From Phytoactinopolyspora limicola (lineage in GTDB: Bacteria; Actinomycetota; Actinomycetes; Jiangellales; Jiangellaceae): a stretch of 64,000 bases of DNA. Shown piece after piece: positions 35,620 to 44,456 of this stretch (its first letter is position 1; the number at the start of each line of letters is the position of its first letter). Made by a program: the position numbers and the translations under genes. The DNA is taken from assembly GCF_011320225.1 (NCBI RefSeq), contig NZ_JAAOEN010000001.1:353652-417651 (forward strand). Direction: 5' to 3'. The notes beneath the pieces are model-generated. The model made no database searches. It was given only the letters and a program-made list of their open reading frames with translations, and was not told the DNA's origin.

Positions 35620-35716
35620 AAATCGCCGCTACGACGGGTGGCCGCTCCCCACCCCCATGGGTGCAGCGTTCGTTGGGGACCGCCGTTCCGGGCGCAGCAG
35701 GTCACGCCAGTCGGCT
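35603..35716. repeat. 114-bp direct repeat, left copy
   Basis: Nearly identical to 40224-40336 in the same orientation, with a few substitutions and one 1-bp gap. It contains the right half of a palindromic element, the sequence around CGACGGGTGGCCGCTCCCC and the last part of the DoxX gene. The two copies bracket a 4.5-kb block. Confidence 0.88.
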
Positions 35717-36087
35717 GGCCAGTTGGCCAGGGCGATCGCCGCGGAGACCAGCAGCAACGTGGGGGCGAACACCCGGTCGGACACCTCCGAACCGGCGATG
35801 ATGTGGGTGGTATTGGCGCCGACCAGCAGCAGCACCAGGGCAACGGCACCAAGGAACCGCGAGCGTCGGCGCGGGATGACGAGCAGCACCGCGCAGACAC
35901 CCTCGATGCCGCCAACCACGAACCGGAACCACATTGGATATCCCCACTCAGCGAACTTCTCCGAATACGCCGGACCGAAGAACGTCGGGCCAGGCCAGAA
36001 CTTGGTCACGAATCCCAAGAAGAAGCTCGTGGCCAGCAGCCAGTAGCCGGCCGTGGCCAGCCGATGGCGCCACTCGTGTGCAGACAT
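35629..36087 (-). CDS. DoxX family membrane protein
   Basis: A 152-aa protein with four hydrophobic segments (about 13-28, 53-70, 76-92 and 105-121), including GYWLLATSFFLGFVTKFWPG and FRFVVGGIEGVCAVLLVIP, matching the DoxX/SURF4-like pattern. Biochemical role is unknown. The last 25 or so residues (after PADWRDLLRPE) are encoded by the 114-bp direct repeat and end in GVGSGHPS. It lies 30 nt after a VOC gene on the same strand. Confidence 0.82.
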   Translation of the reverse strand: MSAHEWRHRLATAGYWLLATSFFLGFVTKFWPGPTFFGPAYSEKFAEWGYPMWFRFVVGGIEGVCAVLLVIPRRRSRFLGAVALVLLLVGANTTHIIAGSEVSDRVFAPTLLLVSAAIALANWPADWRDLLRPERRSPTNAAPMGVGSGHPS

Positions 36088-36117
36088 AGCTGTCCTCGTC
36101 TCGTTCTCAGAAGCCGA

Positions 36118-36501
36118 CTACGCCGAGGACGCGACCTTCCACAGGTACCCGTCCGGGTCGCTGAAGTAGCCGAAACATCCCCAGTCCGTCGCGGTGGCTT
36201 CCTTGATGACGGTGGCACCGGCCGCCACCGCGTCGCGCATGGCCTGCTCGACGGCCTCGGGCGAGTCGACGATGTAGTGGAGCGAGAAACCCCGGAATCC
36301 GGATCCCTCAGCGGGCACGCCAGCATCGTCGGCTACCTCACCCCACGGGTACAGGGCCAGCGAAGACGAGTCCTTGCCGAGATCAAGGTTGACGAAGCCG
36401 GGGTAGTCCTGGCTGACGGTGGCGCCCAGATTGACATAGAACTGCTTGGCACGGGCCAGATCCGAAACACCGATCATGATGGTGGTCGCCTGCAGGGGCA
36501 T
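36118..36501 (-). CDS. VOC family (glyoxalase/bleomycin-resistance fold) protein
   Basis: A 127-aa single-module pair of beta-alpha-beta-beta-beta repeats. It starts MPLQATTIMIGVSDLARAKQFY and ends with the family tail GYFSDPDGYLWKV. Members bind a metal and act on small molecules; the substrate cannot be inferred. It is the first gene of a two-gene unit with DoxX. Confidence 0.85.
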   Translation of the reverse strand: MPLQATTIMIGVSDLARAKQFYVNLGATVSQDYPGFVNLDLGKDSSSLALYPWGEVADDAGVPAEGSGFRGFSLHYIVDSPEAVEQAMRDAVAAGATVIKEATATDWGCFGYFSDPDGYLWKVASSA

Positions 36502-36743
36502 TGTTCTCTCCTCTTCCGATGGATTCAGGTGATGTGCCTGTCTACGGAAATCACGCTAGGCGTGCATCCGTGATGGGCGCTTCTTGATTCCTGACCGTTC
36601 CGAACACATCCCTAGTGCCCTGCGGCGACAACGTGCGGACTCCGCGTTGACGCCCTCGGCCACCGACGTGGAAGGCCCCGAATCCAAACTTTCGCCGCAT
36701 TGAGGACACATTCGGCGGACACTGGAGAGAGGTTCTATTCGTT

Positions 36744-36759
36744 CGTTCCGAAAGGAACG
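36744..36759 (+). promoter_or_regulatory. Small GAAA-loop hairpin covering a ribosome-binding site
   Basis: CGTTCC-GAAA-GGAACG forms a 6-bp stem with a GNRA tetraloop. The right arm contains the AAAGGAAC ribosome-binding site of the gene that starts 7 nt later. Such a stem could lower translation. The rest of the 36502-36743 gap shows nothing recognisable. Confidence 0.5.
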
Positions 36760-36765
36760 GCCATC

Positions 36766-37050
36766 ATGGACACTTCCACCCGCCACGGTCGCCGCCCGTT
36801 CGTCGTCGCGATACTCACCTGCCTCGCGGGATTACTCGTGGGGTTTGCCATCGGTGTCCCGGTTGGTCGGGGCGGCGCCGACACCAGCCTCCCAGACCCC
36901 TGTACTCGAGCGCTGACCGCAGCCGACGCGGTGGCCACGGCCGTCGAGGAAGAGTGGGCCACCGCGTCAGCCGCGGTGGACGCCGCCCAACAGGAACTAG
37001 CGGCGTCCAACTTCCGCGCCCACCTCACTACCTGCTTCGACCTCCAGTGA
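36766..37050 (+). CDS. Small single-pass membrane protein of unknown function
   Basis: A 94-aa protein with a positively charged start (MDTSTRHGRRP), one hydrophobic helix (FVVAILTCLAGLLVGFAIGV, residues about 12-31) and an outer part rich in Ala and Glu with two cysteines (PCTRAL and TTCFDLQ) that could pair. The alanine-rich part looks helical. It resembles no family I recognise. ATG 36766 is chosen for the AAAGGAAC upstream. Confidence 0.65.
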   Translation: MDTSTRHGRRPFVVAILTCLAGLLVGFAIGVPVGRGGADTSLPDPCTRALTAADAVATAVEEEWATASAAVDAAQQELAASNFRAHLTTCFDLQ

Positions 37051-37166
37051 CACATCGCGTCGGCCTCCGATTGCCAGGCCGGGGACACCGCCGTGCGGAG
37101 CTGTGGGCAACGTCGGCGATGCATCCCGCACGGCAGGAACCGGCTGGCGGACCATACACTCATTCG

Positions 37167-37604
37167 GTGGAAACACCCGGTGCTGACCTCGTCGATGCTC
37201 ACCCCGCCGCGTATTACCAGCACGCCGCCCGCCTGTTCGAGGACGGGCACAAGGACGATGCGGTCTTCTGGTTCTACGCAGGGCAGCTGCGATTCCGGTT
37301 TCATCTCATGGCCAACCCGGACCTACCGCGGGATGAGGATCCAGCACTCTTCGCGGCGCTGTCGCAGAGTGTCGGCGCGCCCCTGAACCTCTACGCCGTC
37401 GGAGACGTCGACGCCTTGGTCGCGCAGATAGACGCGGTGCTCGAATGGGACACCACCACACCCAACAATTTCACCTCTCGCGAGGATCATCGGACGGAAT
37501 GGGAGAACGTCCGTGGCGGGCTGACTGCGCTACGCGACACGTTCCTCCGCGACGCCGACGCGATCCGGGCCGAACGCACCCGACGTGGGTTGGAGAACCG
37601 TTAG
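37167..37604 (+). CDS. Hypothetical cytoplasmic protein, probably leaderless
   Basis: A 145-aa protein starting VETPGADLVDAHPAAYY. A helical region follows (HAARLFEDGHKDDAVFWFYAGQLRFRF), which resembles a tetratricopeptide-like helix pair, and the C-terminus is charged. I do not recognise the family. GTG 37167 is chosen because the string TACACT ends 6 nt before it and no ribosome-binding site is seen, which suits a leaderless transcript; an open frame extends further upstream but lacks protein-like content. It abuts the PucR stop with no gap. Confidence 0.65.
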   Translation: METPGADLVDAHPAAYYQHAARLFEDGHKDDAVFWFYAGQLRFRFHLMANPDLPRDEDPALFAALSQSVGAPLNLYAVGDVDALVAQIDAVLEWDTTTPNNFTSREDHRTEWENVRGGLTALRDTFLRDADAIRAERTRRGLENR

Positions 37605-39080
37605 CTAGTGTCGCGCACCGGAGTGGCTGCGCCAGCGCAGGGCGAACCACAGCTCCATCCGCACATCCGGGTCGTTCAGGTCACGGTCGAGTAGCCGGGC
37701 CGCGTGGTTGATGCGATTCCGCACCGTATTGCGGTGGACGCCTAGGTCAGCAGCGGTGCGGTCCCAGTTGCCGTGGTGGGTGAGCCAGCTCATCAGGGTG
37801 GTCAGCAGTGGGCCTGGGGCACCACCGGGCCGGCCGTCCAGGACGGCGAGGACGTCGTCGGTATAACGATCGGCCCGTCCGCCGTCCACCAGCCCCAGCA
37901 CCCCGGCCGGTCGTGCCCCGGCGACAGCGCTCGCGCCGCTCAGCAGTGCACCGTTCAGGGCCACGCCGGCATCCGCCCACGCTCCTTCGATGTCCGGGGC
38001 GGAATGTGGTCGGCTGATCCCGGCGATCAACCCTGCCTCGTCGATGATGTCGCACACCTCGTCGACGGGCCGGTCGGCCGGGATAAGAGCAACGAACCCG
38101 TCGTCGCTACGCTGCACCAACGGGGTGCCAAGAAGCGCGGCGAACCGCTCATCCGGGCCCTCCCGCCCCACCTTCGCTCGCCCCCTGACGACCCGCAACA
38201 GCACGTCGTCGGAACGATCAACCACAACCGCCAGGTCACGGCTCAGCGTCGGCAGCCGCAACAGCCCACTGACCACGGCCGCACCCAACACGTCCTGGCT
38301 GGCATCCGCCTCGGCATCGGTGAACAGCAACGACAGCGCACTCGCCGCTACACCGGTCAGCCCACGGTCGGCGATCGAGAACGGACGCGGCCGCACCACC
38401 GCCATGCCGTACCCGGCTGGGGCAGGGCCGATCAAACGCTGCACCTCCGCGTGTCCGCCCGCCGAGGCGACCGCGGCACTCATCGGAGTCCGACTGGTAC
38501 ACACCCGGCGCAGCGCCGTCGCCACCTCGCGGTCGTGGCTCATCGTCCCGGCTGTCCAGCGGCGCCCCCGGTGGTGATCGACCACCACCACACCCGCCTC
38601 CAGCAGTTCCGCCAGCCGATCCACCACCGTCTGCACCGGCGCCGGTCCACTCGCGGCCCGAATCAGGACGGACTGCCCGTCCGCCAGCCGTCGCAGGTCG
38701 CGTGTCTCCGCGCGGGTCAGCTCCATGTGGTGCATCTCCACCACGGCCGAGAACGGCACCTCCGGTGGCACTTCCAGCAGCACGAGATCCTGCCGGTCAC
38801 AGGCGGCCACCAGTTCGGCGGGAACGGTGTCGAACACCGGCGTGACACCGAAACCAACCGCCGTCACACCAGCGCGGACCAGCCGCTCCACATAGTCGAC
38901 GCTCTCCTCGGGCCGGTAGCTGGTGCCGGCCAGCAGCAGGAACTCGCCGCCGCGCAGGTACGGCGATGGATCGGGTAGCTCGCTGATGTGCACCCACCGC
39001 ACCCGGTGGTTATGCGGCTTGGCCGAGCCGCGCACGGTGAGGCCGAGCCGCTCGACGAAGAGCTGGAGCGACACCACCAT
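37605..39080 (-). CDS. PucR family transcriptional regulator
   Basis: A 491-aa regulator. The N-terminal PucR domain (about 1-130) contains VRWVHISELPDPSPYLRGGEFLLLAG. The C-terminal helix-turn-helix (HTH_30) is WLTHHGNWDRTAADLGVHRNTVRNRI near residues 430-460. Such proteins usually activate purine, amine or guanidino-compound catabolism. The gene lies 52 nt downstream of an agmatinase-family gene on the same strand, which suggests it controls that gene. An ATG or GTG near 39080 is the start; no strong ribosome-binding site is seen. Confidence 0.9.
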   Translation of the reverse strand: MVVSLQLFVERLGLTVRGSAKPHNHRVRWVHISELPDPSPYLRGGEFLLLAGTSYRPEESVDYVERLVRAGVTAVGFGVTPVFDTVPAELVAACDRQDLVLLEVPPEVPFSAVVEMHHMELTRAETRDLRRLADGQSVLIRAASGPAPVQTVVDRLAELLEAGVVVVDHHRGRRWTAGTMSHDREVATALRRVCTSRTPMSAAVASAGGHAEVQRLIGPAPAGYGMAVVRPRPFSIADRGLTGVAASALSLLFTDAEADASQDVLGAAVVSGLLRLPTLSRDLAVVVDRSDDVLLRVVRGRAKVGREGPDERFAALLGTPLVQRSDDGFVALIPADRPVDEVCDIIDEAGLIAGISRPHSAPDIEGAWADAGVALNGALLSGASAVAGARPAGVLGLVDGGRADRYTDDVLAVLDGRPGGAPGPLLTTLMSWLTHHGNWDRTAADLGVHRNTVRNRINHAARLLDRDLNDPDVRMELWFALRWRSHSGARH

Positions 39081-39132
39081 GTCACTCTAGGCCGCGCAGG
39101 CACCCCACCGGCCGGGGGTGCCGTGACGGTGG

Positions 39133-40104
39133 TCAGGCACCTCGGTTGGCGGCCAGCACTCCGAGGAGCTCGAAGCCGACGTGCGCCGCGGCGATCCCGG
39201 TGATCTCGGCATGGTCATAGGCCGGAGCGACCTCGACGATGTCAGCTCCGACCACGTCGATCCCGACCAGCCCGCGCAGGGTCGTCAGAAGCTCCCGGCT
39301 GGTGAGACCACCGGCCTCCGGTGTCCCCGTGCCCGGTGCGTGAGCTGGATCGAGGACGTCGATGTCGACCGACACGTAGACGGGACGGTTGCCCAGCCGC
39401 GCCCGCATCCGCTCGATCACCGCGGCCGTCCCGGCGGTTTCGTAGTCGTCGGCGTGGATGGTCTGGAAGCCGAGGACGGCGTCGTCGGTGAGGTCCTGCC
39501 GTGAGTAGAGCGGGCCACGGATCCCGATGTGCAGGCAGTGTTCAAGGTCCAGCAAGCCCTCCTCGCTCGCCCGGCGGAACGGAGTGCCGTGGGTGTACGG
39601 GGCGCCGAAATAGGTGTCCCAGGTATCCAGGTGCGCGTCGAAATGCACCACCGCGATCGGCCCGTGGTCGCGGAACATCGACCGCAACAGCGGCAGGGCG
39701 ATGGTGTGGTCGCCGCCGATCGTCAGCAGCTGAGCGCCGTCGGCCCGGAGCGCGTCGGCGCTGCGTTCGATGGTGGTGATGGCGTCGTGCAGGTCGAACG
39801 GGTTGACCGCGATGTCACCGGCGTCGGCGACCTGCTGGCGGTGGAACGGCTCGATGTCCAGACCAGGGTGATAAGGCCGCAGCAGCTTCGACGACGTGCG
39901 GACGTGCCCAGGACCGAACCGGGCGCCCGGCCGGTAGGACACCCCGCTGTCGAAAGGCACCCCCACCACGGCGACGTCCACCCGTTCGACCTGGTCTACG
40001 CGGGGCAACCGGGCGAACGTGCCTGGTTCGGTGTACCGGGGGGTGCGGGTCGCGTCCACGGGTCCGACCGGCGAACTGTGTTCCGGCGGCGGGGTGTCGG
40101 TCAT
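39133..40104 (-). CDS. Agmatinase/ureohydrolase family protein
   Basis: A 323-aa arginase-fold enzyme. The binuclear manganese motifs are all present: [21 protein letters not shown], and [22 protein letters not shown]. The family hydrolyses a guanidino group to urea and an amine. Closest in style to agmatinases and guanidinobutyrases; Ni-dependent guanidine hydrolases are also in this superfamily, so the substrate is open. The PucR regulator follows. The pair resembles a nitrogen-scavenging module. Confidence 0.9.
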   Translation of the reverse strand: MTDTPPPEHSSPVGPVDATRTPRYTEPGTFARLPRVDQVERVDVAVVGVPFDSGVSYRPGARFGPGHVRTSSKLLRPYHPGLDIEPFHRQQVADAGDIAVNPFDLHDAITTIERSADALRADGAQLLTIGGDHTIALPLLRSMFRDHGPIAVVHFDAHLDTWDTYFGAPYTHGTPFRRASEEGLLDLEHCLHIGIRGPLYSRQDLTDDAVLGFQTIHADDYETAGTAAVIERMRARLGNRPVYVSVDIDVLDPAHAPGTGTPEAGGLTSRELLTTLRGLVGIDVVGADIVEVAPAYDHAEITGIAAAHVGFELLGVLAANRGA

Positions 40105-40223
40105 GGTGCGACTCCTGCGGGATCATGCGGGCGGCGGAGGCTACACCACGACCCTAAGAGACACAGTCGCCTCCGCGCAGCTAGACGAATACGCCACTGA
40201 ACCGCGTGCCGTTGTACGCTCCG

Positions 40224-40336
40224 CACACTCTGCAGGACGCAAGTCGCCGCTACGACGGGTGGCCGCTCCCCACCCCACGGGTGCAGCGTTCGTTGGCGAC
40301 TGCCGTTCCGGGCGCAGCAGGTAACGCCAGTCGGCT
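40224..40336. repeat. 113-bp direct repeat, right copy, with DoxX gene remnant
   Basis: Near-identical to 35603-35716. The copy includes a fragment equal to the 3' end of the DoxX gene (in frame ADWRYLLRPERQSP on the minus strand) with no gene around it, so it is a remnant. The rest of the 40105-40471 gap has no gene; frames that cross it are antisense to or through the repeat. Confidence 0.85.
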
Positions 40337-40471
40337 ACCTGCGGCACGCAGAAGGCCAGCGCGGCTCCCGCTCGACAACTCACCTGATCCGCGGTCCACC
40401 AAATGGCAGTTGCACACCCCGCCCGGTGCCCGCCCCACGGCGTCCACCTCGCAGCAGCACGTCGGCGGCGA

Positions 40472-40930
40472 CTAGCGGGACGCACGGGCGGCGTCGTTGG
40501 ATTCCAGCACCCGCCGCAGCAGCGACACCAGCATCGCCTGTTCATCCGGGGTGAGGACGTCGAGTAGCCCTTCCTGGGATCGAGCGCCGACGGGATGCAG
40601 CTCCGCGACGAGTACCTGGCCGGCATTAGTGATGTGGAGCTGATTACGACGCCGGTCACCCGGGTCCCTCACCCGCTTGACCAGCCCCCGCTCCTCAAGT
40701 AGGTCGATGTGCGCAACAAGGTGGCTCTTGTCAAAGTCCAGCGCCGCAGCTAGCTCCTGCTGCGACAGCGGACCGAGCTCGTCTAGCGCGGTCAGCGCCG
40801 CGTAGTGAACGAGCGCCAGGTTGCGCTCCGCCAGCGCATTCTCGATGAGCCGTCGACCGTACTTCGAAACCTGCGAGGCCAGGTATGACGGTTGCGTCAG
40901 CAGCGTGGGCGGACGTCGGCTTGGACTCAT
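40472..40930 (-). CDS. MarR family transcriptional regulator
   Basis: A 152-aa winged-helix regulator. The DNA-binding part is SQQELAAALDFDKSHLVAHIDLLEERGLVKR with the wing RDPGDRRRNQLHIT, and the terminal helices form the dimer face. It is divergent from the Tat-SDR gene across an 85-bp gap that holds TAGGCAATTCG and TTGCTACTA, a loose inverted repeat (GCAA to TTGC) that may be its operator. It probably represses that gene and itself. Confidence 0.88.
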   Translation of the reverse strand: MSPSRRPPTLLTQPSYLASQVSKYGRRLIENALAERNLALVHYAALTALDELGPLSQQELAAALDFDKSHLVAHIDLLEERGLVKRVRDPGDRRRNQLHITNAGQVLVAELHPVGARSQEGLLDVLTPDEQAMLVSLLRRVLESNDAARASR

Positions 40931-41015
40931 GCGAATATCGTAGCCTAGGCAATTCGTTGCAGTTTGCTACTATCAGCGTCGTCAACTGATGGACGTCTTA
41001 AGGAGAGCGATCGAC

Positions 41016-42053
41016 ATGTCCGCACATGATGTGACCCGGCGCTCCGTGCTTGGTGGTGCCCTTGGGCTTGGGGTCGCCGCTGGGCTGGGAGCTGTCCCCA
41101 TCACCCAGGCCGCAGCCAGCGAACGCGCGGCGGGCCGGCCACATCCAGACCGCAAGGTGGTCCTCATCACGGGTAGCAGCAGCGGGTTCGGTTACCTGAC
41201 CGCACTCACGCTCGCCCGCGCCGGCCATTGGGTGTTCGCCTCAATGCGGAACACGCGCACCAGCAACGCCGCGGCCCGGCGAGAACTCCTGACCGTCGCC
41301 GGCAAAGAAGATCTCGACCTGGAAGTCATCGATCTCGACGTCCGCCGCGAGCAGTCGGTCAACCAGGCCGTGAGCAGGGTGTTACGCCGGGCACGGCGGA
41401 TCGACGTCCTGTACAACAACGCGGGCACGTTCTCCCCAGCGGTGTTGGAGACACTCACCATCGACGACATCAAGGAGTCGTTCGAGACCAACCTCTTCGG
41501 TCACCTCCGGCTCAACCGCGCGGTCTTACCGGCGATGCGGGAACAGCGGGAAGGGCTCGTCGTGCAGATGACCACCGCGCTCGGCCGGTTCGTGCTGCCG
41601 TTTATGGGGCCCTACGTCGGGGCCAAATGGGCGCTGGAAGCGATGACCGAAAGCAGCCGGTACGAGTTATCGCGCTTCGGCGTGGAATTCGTCATCGTTG
41701 AACCAGGTGCCTATCGCACGAACTTCCTGGAACCTAACGGGCAGAGGTACTACGACGAATATCTGCGTAGCCTGTCCCGAGACAACGCGCGCCGGCGCAG
41801 TGAATACGGCGAGCTAGCCGAGCGGGCCGAAGCCCACCTGGCCCTGGGCCGCGATTCATTGGACTCGCACGAGATCGCCGACGCCATCGCCTCCGTCGTC
41901 CGAGCGCCACGCGGAGAGCGCCCACTACGCCTCGTCGGCCCTGGCATGGAGCCGTTCCTCGACGAGCTGAACGAGCTGACCGAAGGCGTCGCCCGGGGCG
42001 CCATGACCGGGCGCGGGTGGGACGACCTGCTGGAGCTGGACACCGGATCGTGA
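41016..42053 (+). CDS. Short-chain dehydrogenase with a Tat-like signal
   Basis: A 345-aa SDR. The N-terminus VTRRSVLGGALGLGVAAGLG has the twin Arg and the hydrophobic core of a Tat signal. The SDR fold follows: VVLITGSSSGFGYLTAL, DVLYNNAGTF, and YVGAKWALEAMTESSRYE containing the YxxxK pair. ATG 41016 is chosen because AGGAGAG lies 9 nt upstream; an ATG at 40989 would give a shorter-lived extension. An exported SDR is unusual because its NAD(P) must be carried folded, which is what Tat allows. It is divergent from the MarR gene. Confidence 0.82.
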   Translation: MSAHDVTRRSVLGGALGLGVAAGLGAVPITQAAASERAAGRPHPDRKVVLITGSSSGFGYLTALTLARAGHWVFASMRNTRTSNAAARRELLTVAGKEDLDLEVIDLDVRREQSVNQAVSRVLRRARRIDVLYNNAGTFSPAVLETLTIDDIKESFETNLFGHLRLNRAVLPAMREQREGLVVQMTTALGRFVLPFMGPYVGAKWALEAMTESSRYELSRFGVEFVIVEPGAYRTNFLEPNGQRYYDEYLRSLSRDNARRRSEYGELAERAEAHLALGRDSLDSHEIADAIASVVRAPRGERPLRLVGPGMEPFLDELNELTEGVARGAMTGRGWDDLLELDTGS

Positions 42054-42080
42054 CCGCTAACCGCCCTTGCCCATCCGCCA

Positions 42081-42124
42081 GCGTCCTGCACCGCGAGCGC
42101 TCCCGCCCTCACCTTGCAGGACGC
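42081..42124. repeat. 44-nt palindromic element, intergenic
   Basis: It begins GCGTCCTGCACCGCGAGCG and ends CTTGCAGGACGC. It lies between the SDR stop and the DsbA-like gene. Its 5' half is identical over 17 nt to the next copy 64 nt later. Confidence 0.9.
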
Positions 42125-42144
42125 AGTGTGCGGGGCGCAGCGTA

Positions 42145-42188
42145 GCGTCCTGCACCGCGAGCGCTTCCGGCCACGCGGTGCAGGACGC
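42145..42188. repeat. 44-nt palindromic element, intergenic
   Basis: It begins GCGTCCTGCACCGCGAGCG and ends GCGGTGCAGGACGC. It is a near-perfect hairpin. Direct tandem with the copy at 42081-42124, separated by 20 nt that include GCGCAGCGTA. Confidence 0.9.
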
Positions 42189-42194
42189 TGGCGG

Positions 42195-42788
42195 TTAGCT
42201 CCCTCCGAGAGCCTGCCTAAACGCCCGCTCAGACTGGCTGCCAACAAGCGGCACCGCGCCGTCGAAGGCAAAGACTGGTACTCCCCGGATACCGCTGCGT
42301 CGCACCTTGTCCAGTTCGGCTCGGACGGCGTTCGCACCAGCATCGCTCCACCGCACCCCTACCTCGGCTGCCAGCCTGGTCAGAACCGAACGATCAGCGA
42401 TGTTGACCTCGTCAGTGTTCTGGGCACGAAACAACCGCTCAACCATCTGCTCCCCGAGGCCCTGGTCACTAGCCACCGAGATCAGACGGTGCGCCTCGAA
42501 CGTGTTCGTCCAGATCGTGTGCCGCCCGAAACTGACACCTACGTCAGCTCCTAGGACATTCAGCTCGGCCACCGCAGCCTCCGCGTCGAAGTCGGCGCCA
42601 AAGTACCGGCGTTCAACCTCGTGTTTGGGTACTCCTTCGCTGGTGGCAGTGGGGTCCAGTTGGAAGGGCCGGAAGACGACATCGAGCTCACCTCCGCCGT
42701 CACGATATTCGCCAGCCACCCGCTGAAACCGGGCGTAGGACAGGTAAGACCACACGCAAACCAGATCGATCGTCACTTCAACTCTCAT
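42195..42788 (-). CDS. DsbA/FrnE-like oxidoreductase
   Basis: A 197-aa thioredoxin-fold protein of the FrnE/DsbA-like group. The family start DLVCVWSYLSYARF retains the first Cys of the CxxC but has Ser in place of the second (CVWS), as in several FrnE relatives. RSGIRGVPVFAFDGAVPLVGSQ is the cis-Pro block. It is 1 nt overlapping with the MFS gene (TAATG), so the two are co-translated. Cytoplasmic; the redox partner is unknown. Confidence 0.85.
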   Translation of the reverse strand: MRVEVTIDLVCVWSYLSYARFQRVAGEYRDGGGELDVVFRPFQLDPTATSEGVPKHEVERRYFGADFDAEAAVAELNVLGADVGVSFGRHTIWTNTFEAHRLISVASDQGLGEQMVERLFRAQNTDEVNIADRSVLTRLAAEVGVRWSDAGANAVRAELDKVRRSGIRGVPVFAFDGAVPLVGSQSERAFRQALGGS

Positions 42789-44386
42789 TATTTCTCCTCG
42801 TTCACCTGTGTCGTCGCCGCCACCAATTCGTGTTCATCGCCACCGTCGTGCCCGCCATGCTCGTCACCGCTCAGCGGAGGCACGTGCCGGAGGAAGAAGC
42901 CAACGGCGACCGCGAGCACGGCGACGATGCCAGCCGAGGTGAACGCCACCGCATGCAAACCTTCAATGAACGCTTCCTGAGCGGCGGACACCATGGGGCC
43001 CGCTTGTGTCACGGGTAGCTGATCGGCGGCGGCTACCGCCGCGCCCAGTGTTTCCCGCGCCTGGTCAGCTTGTTCCGCCGGAATACCGCCCGGCAACAGT
43101 TCGTCGATGCGATTGCGGTAGACCGCCATTCCGACACTGCCCAGCCCAGCCAGGCCAAGCGCCATACCGAGCTCGCCTCCGGTTTCCTGAATGGCGGACG
43201 CGGCGCCGGCGCGTTCCACCGGCGCGCTGCCCACCACCAGACCCGCGCCCAACGCCATAGTCGGGCCAAACCCGGCACTGACGATAGCGAAGGCGACAAC
43301 TGCCAGACCGACCCCCGAGTCCGCGTCGACCTGAGTCAGCATGCCGATACCAACCGTCGTTATCGCTAGGCCCACGCTGATGACCCAGGCCGGACGGACG
43401 CGACTGGCAATCGCCGGAGCCATCATCGTGGCCACGATGTTCACGGCGGTGGTCGGCAACACCCACAGGCCCGCCCGCAGCGGCGACAAATCCAACACGA
43501 GCTGCAGGTATTGCACGAAGAACAGTTGGACGCCACCAATAGCGAACAGGACGAACGTCTGGGCGCCGAGGGCCGCATTGAACGATTTACGCGAGAACAG
43601 CGCCAGGTACAGCAGCGGGTTCTCCAACCGGTTTTGGCGGCGAACGAACAACACACCTATGGCCAGGCCAAGCAACAACGCACCCGCCGCCGACGCGCTG
43701 AGGCCGTCTTTGGCGACCTCCTTGAGCCCGTAGACCATCAGCAGCATCGCCGTGAGCGATTGTGCGACGCTGAGCAGATCGATCCGTCCAGCATCCGGGT
43801 TACGGGATTCTGGGAGCAGGACCGGCCCTGCCAGCAGCAACAGTGCCATCACGGGCACCGCGAGCAGAAAGACCGATCCCCACCAGAACCACTCGAGCAG
43901 TACACCGCCGACGACGGGCCCCAGAGCACCGCCGACGATAAACGACATCATCCACACCGCCAGCGCGAATCCACGCTGCTTCTCATCGGCGAACATGCTG
44001 CGGATCAACGACAACGTCGACGGCATCAACGTGGCCCCAGCGATCCCGAGCAGCGCGCGGGACACAATCAGCATCTCGGCACTCGTAGAGAACGCCGCCA
44101 ACAGCGACATCGCACCAAAAACAACCGCTCCAATGAGCAGCAGCCGGCGGCGGCCGATTCGGTCACCGAGCGCTCCCATGGTGATGAGGAACCCGGCGAT
44201 AAGGAAGCCGTAGACGTCGATGATCCACAAGAGCTGGGACGCCCCCGGCTGTAGGTCAGCACTGAGGTGCGGCACGGCGAAGTGCAGCACGGTCAGATCC
44301 ATAGTGAGCAGCATCGCGGGAAGCGCCAGCACGGCTAACCCGATCCACTCCCTAGGCCCGGCTTTCGCCGGCGCGGCAATGGACAT
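42788..44386 (-). CDS. MFS transporter, DHA2 (14-helix) drug exporter family
   Basis: A 532-aa membrane exporter. The DHA2 motifs are present: LTMDLTVLHFAVPHLSADL near the N-terminus, MGALGDRIGRRRLL (motif A), and the motif C-like GGALGPVVGGVLLEWFWW. About 14 helices can be counted. ATG 44386 is chosen because GGGAG lies 7 nt upstream. The C-terminus is His-rich (DEHGGHDGGDEHELV). It is coupled to the DsbA-like gene downstream. A LuxR C-terminal fragment lies just upstream on the same strand. Confidence 0.9.
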   Translation of the reverse strand: MSIAAPAKAGPREWIGLAVLALPAMLLTMDLTVLHFAVPHLSADLQPGASQLLWIIDVYGFLIAGFLITMGALGDRIGRRRLLLIGAVVFGAMSLLAAFSTSAEMLIVSRALLGIAGATLMPSTLSLIRSMFADEKQRGFALAVWMMSFIVGGALGPVVGGVLLEWFWWGSVFLLAVPVMALLLLAGPVLLPESRNPDAGRIDLLSVAQSLTAMLLMVYGLKEVAKDGLSASAAGALLLGLAIGVLFVRRQNRLENPLLYLALFSRKSFNAALGAQTFVLFAIGGVQLFFVQYLQLVLDLSPLRAGLWVLPTTAVNIVATMMAPAIASRVRPAWVISVGLAITTVGIGMLTQVDADSGVGLAVVAFAIVSAGFGPTMALGAGLVVGSAPVERAGAASAIQETGGELGMALGLAGLGSVGMAVYRNRIDELLPGGIPAEQADQARETLGAAVAAADQLPVTQAGPMVSAAQEAFIEGLHAVAFTSAGIVAVLAVAVGFFLRHVPPLSGDEHGGHDGGDEHELVAATTQVNEEK

Positions 44387-44456
44387 GTGATTTCTCCCAG
44401 TCACGTCGATGGAATGAAGTGCCACCGACGCTATGGGCGCTCAAGGTCGCATAGCC

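Noticed and set aside
40141-40659. Minus-strand frame of 172 codons across the direct repeat and the MarR gene
   Set aside because: It is out of phase with the MarR gene and its middle is the DoxX-end remnant; no protein domain.
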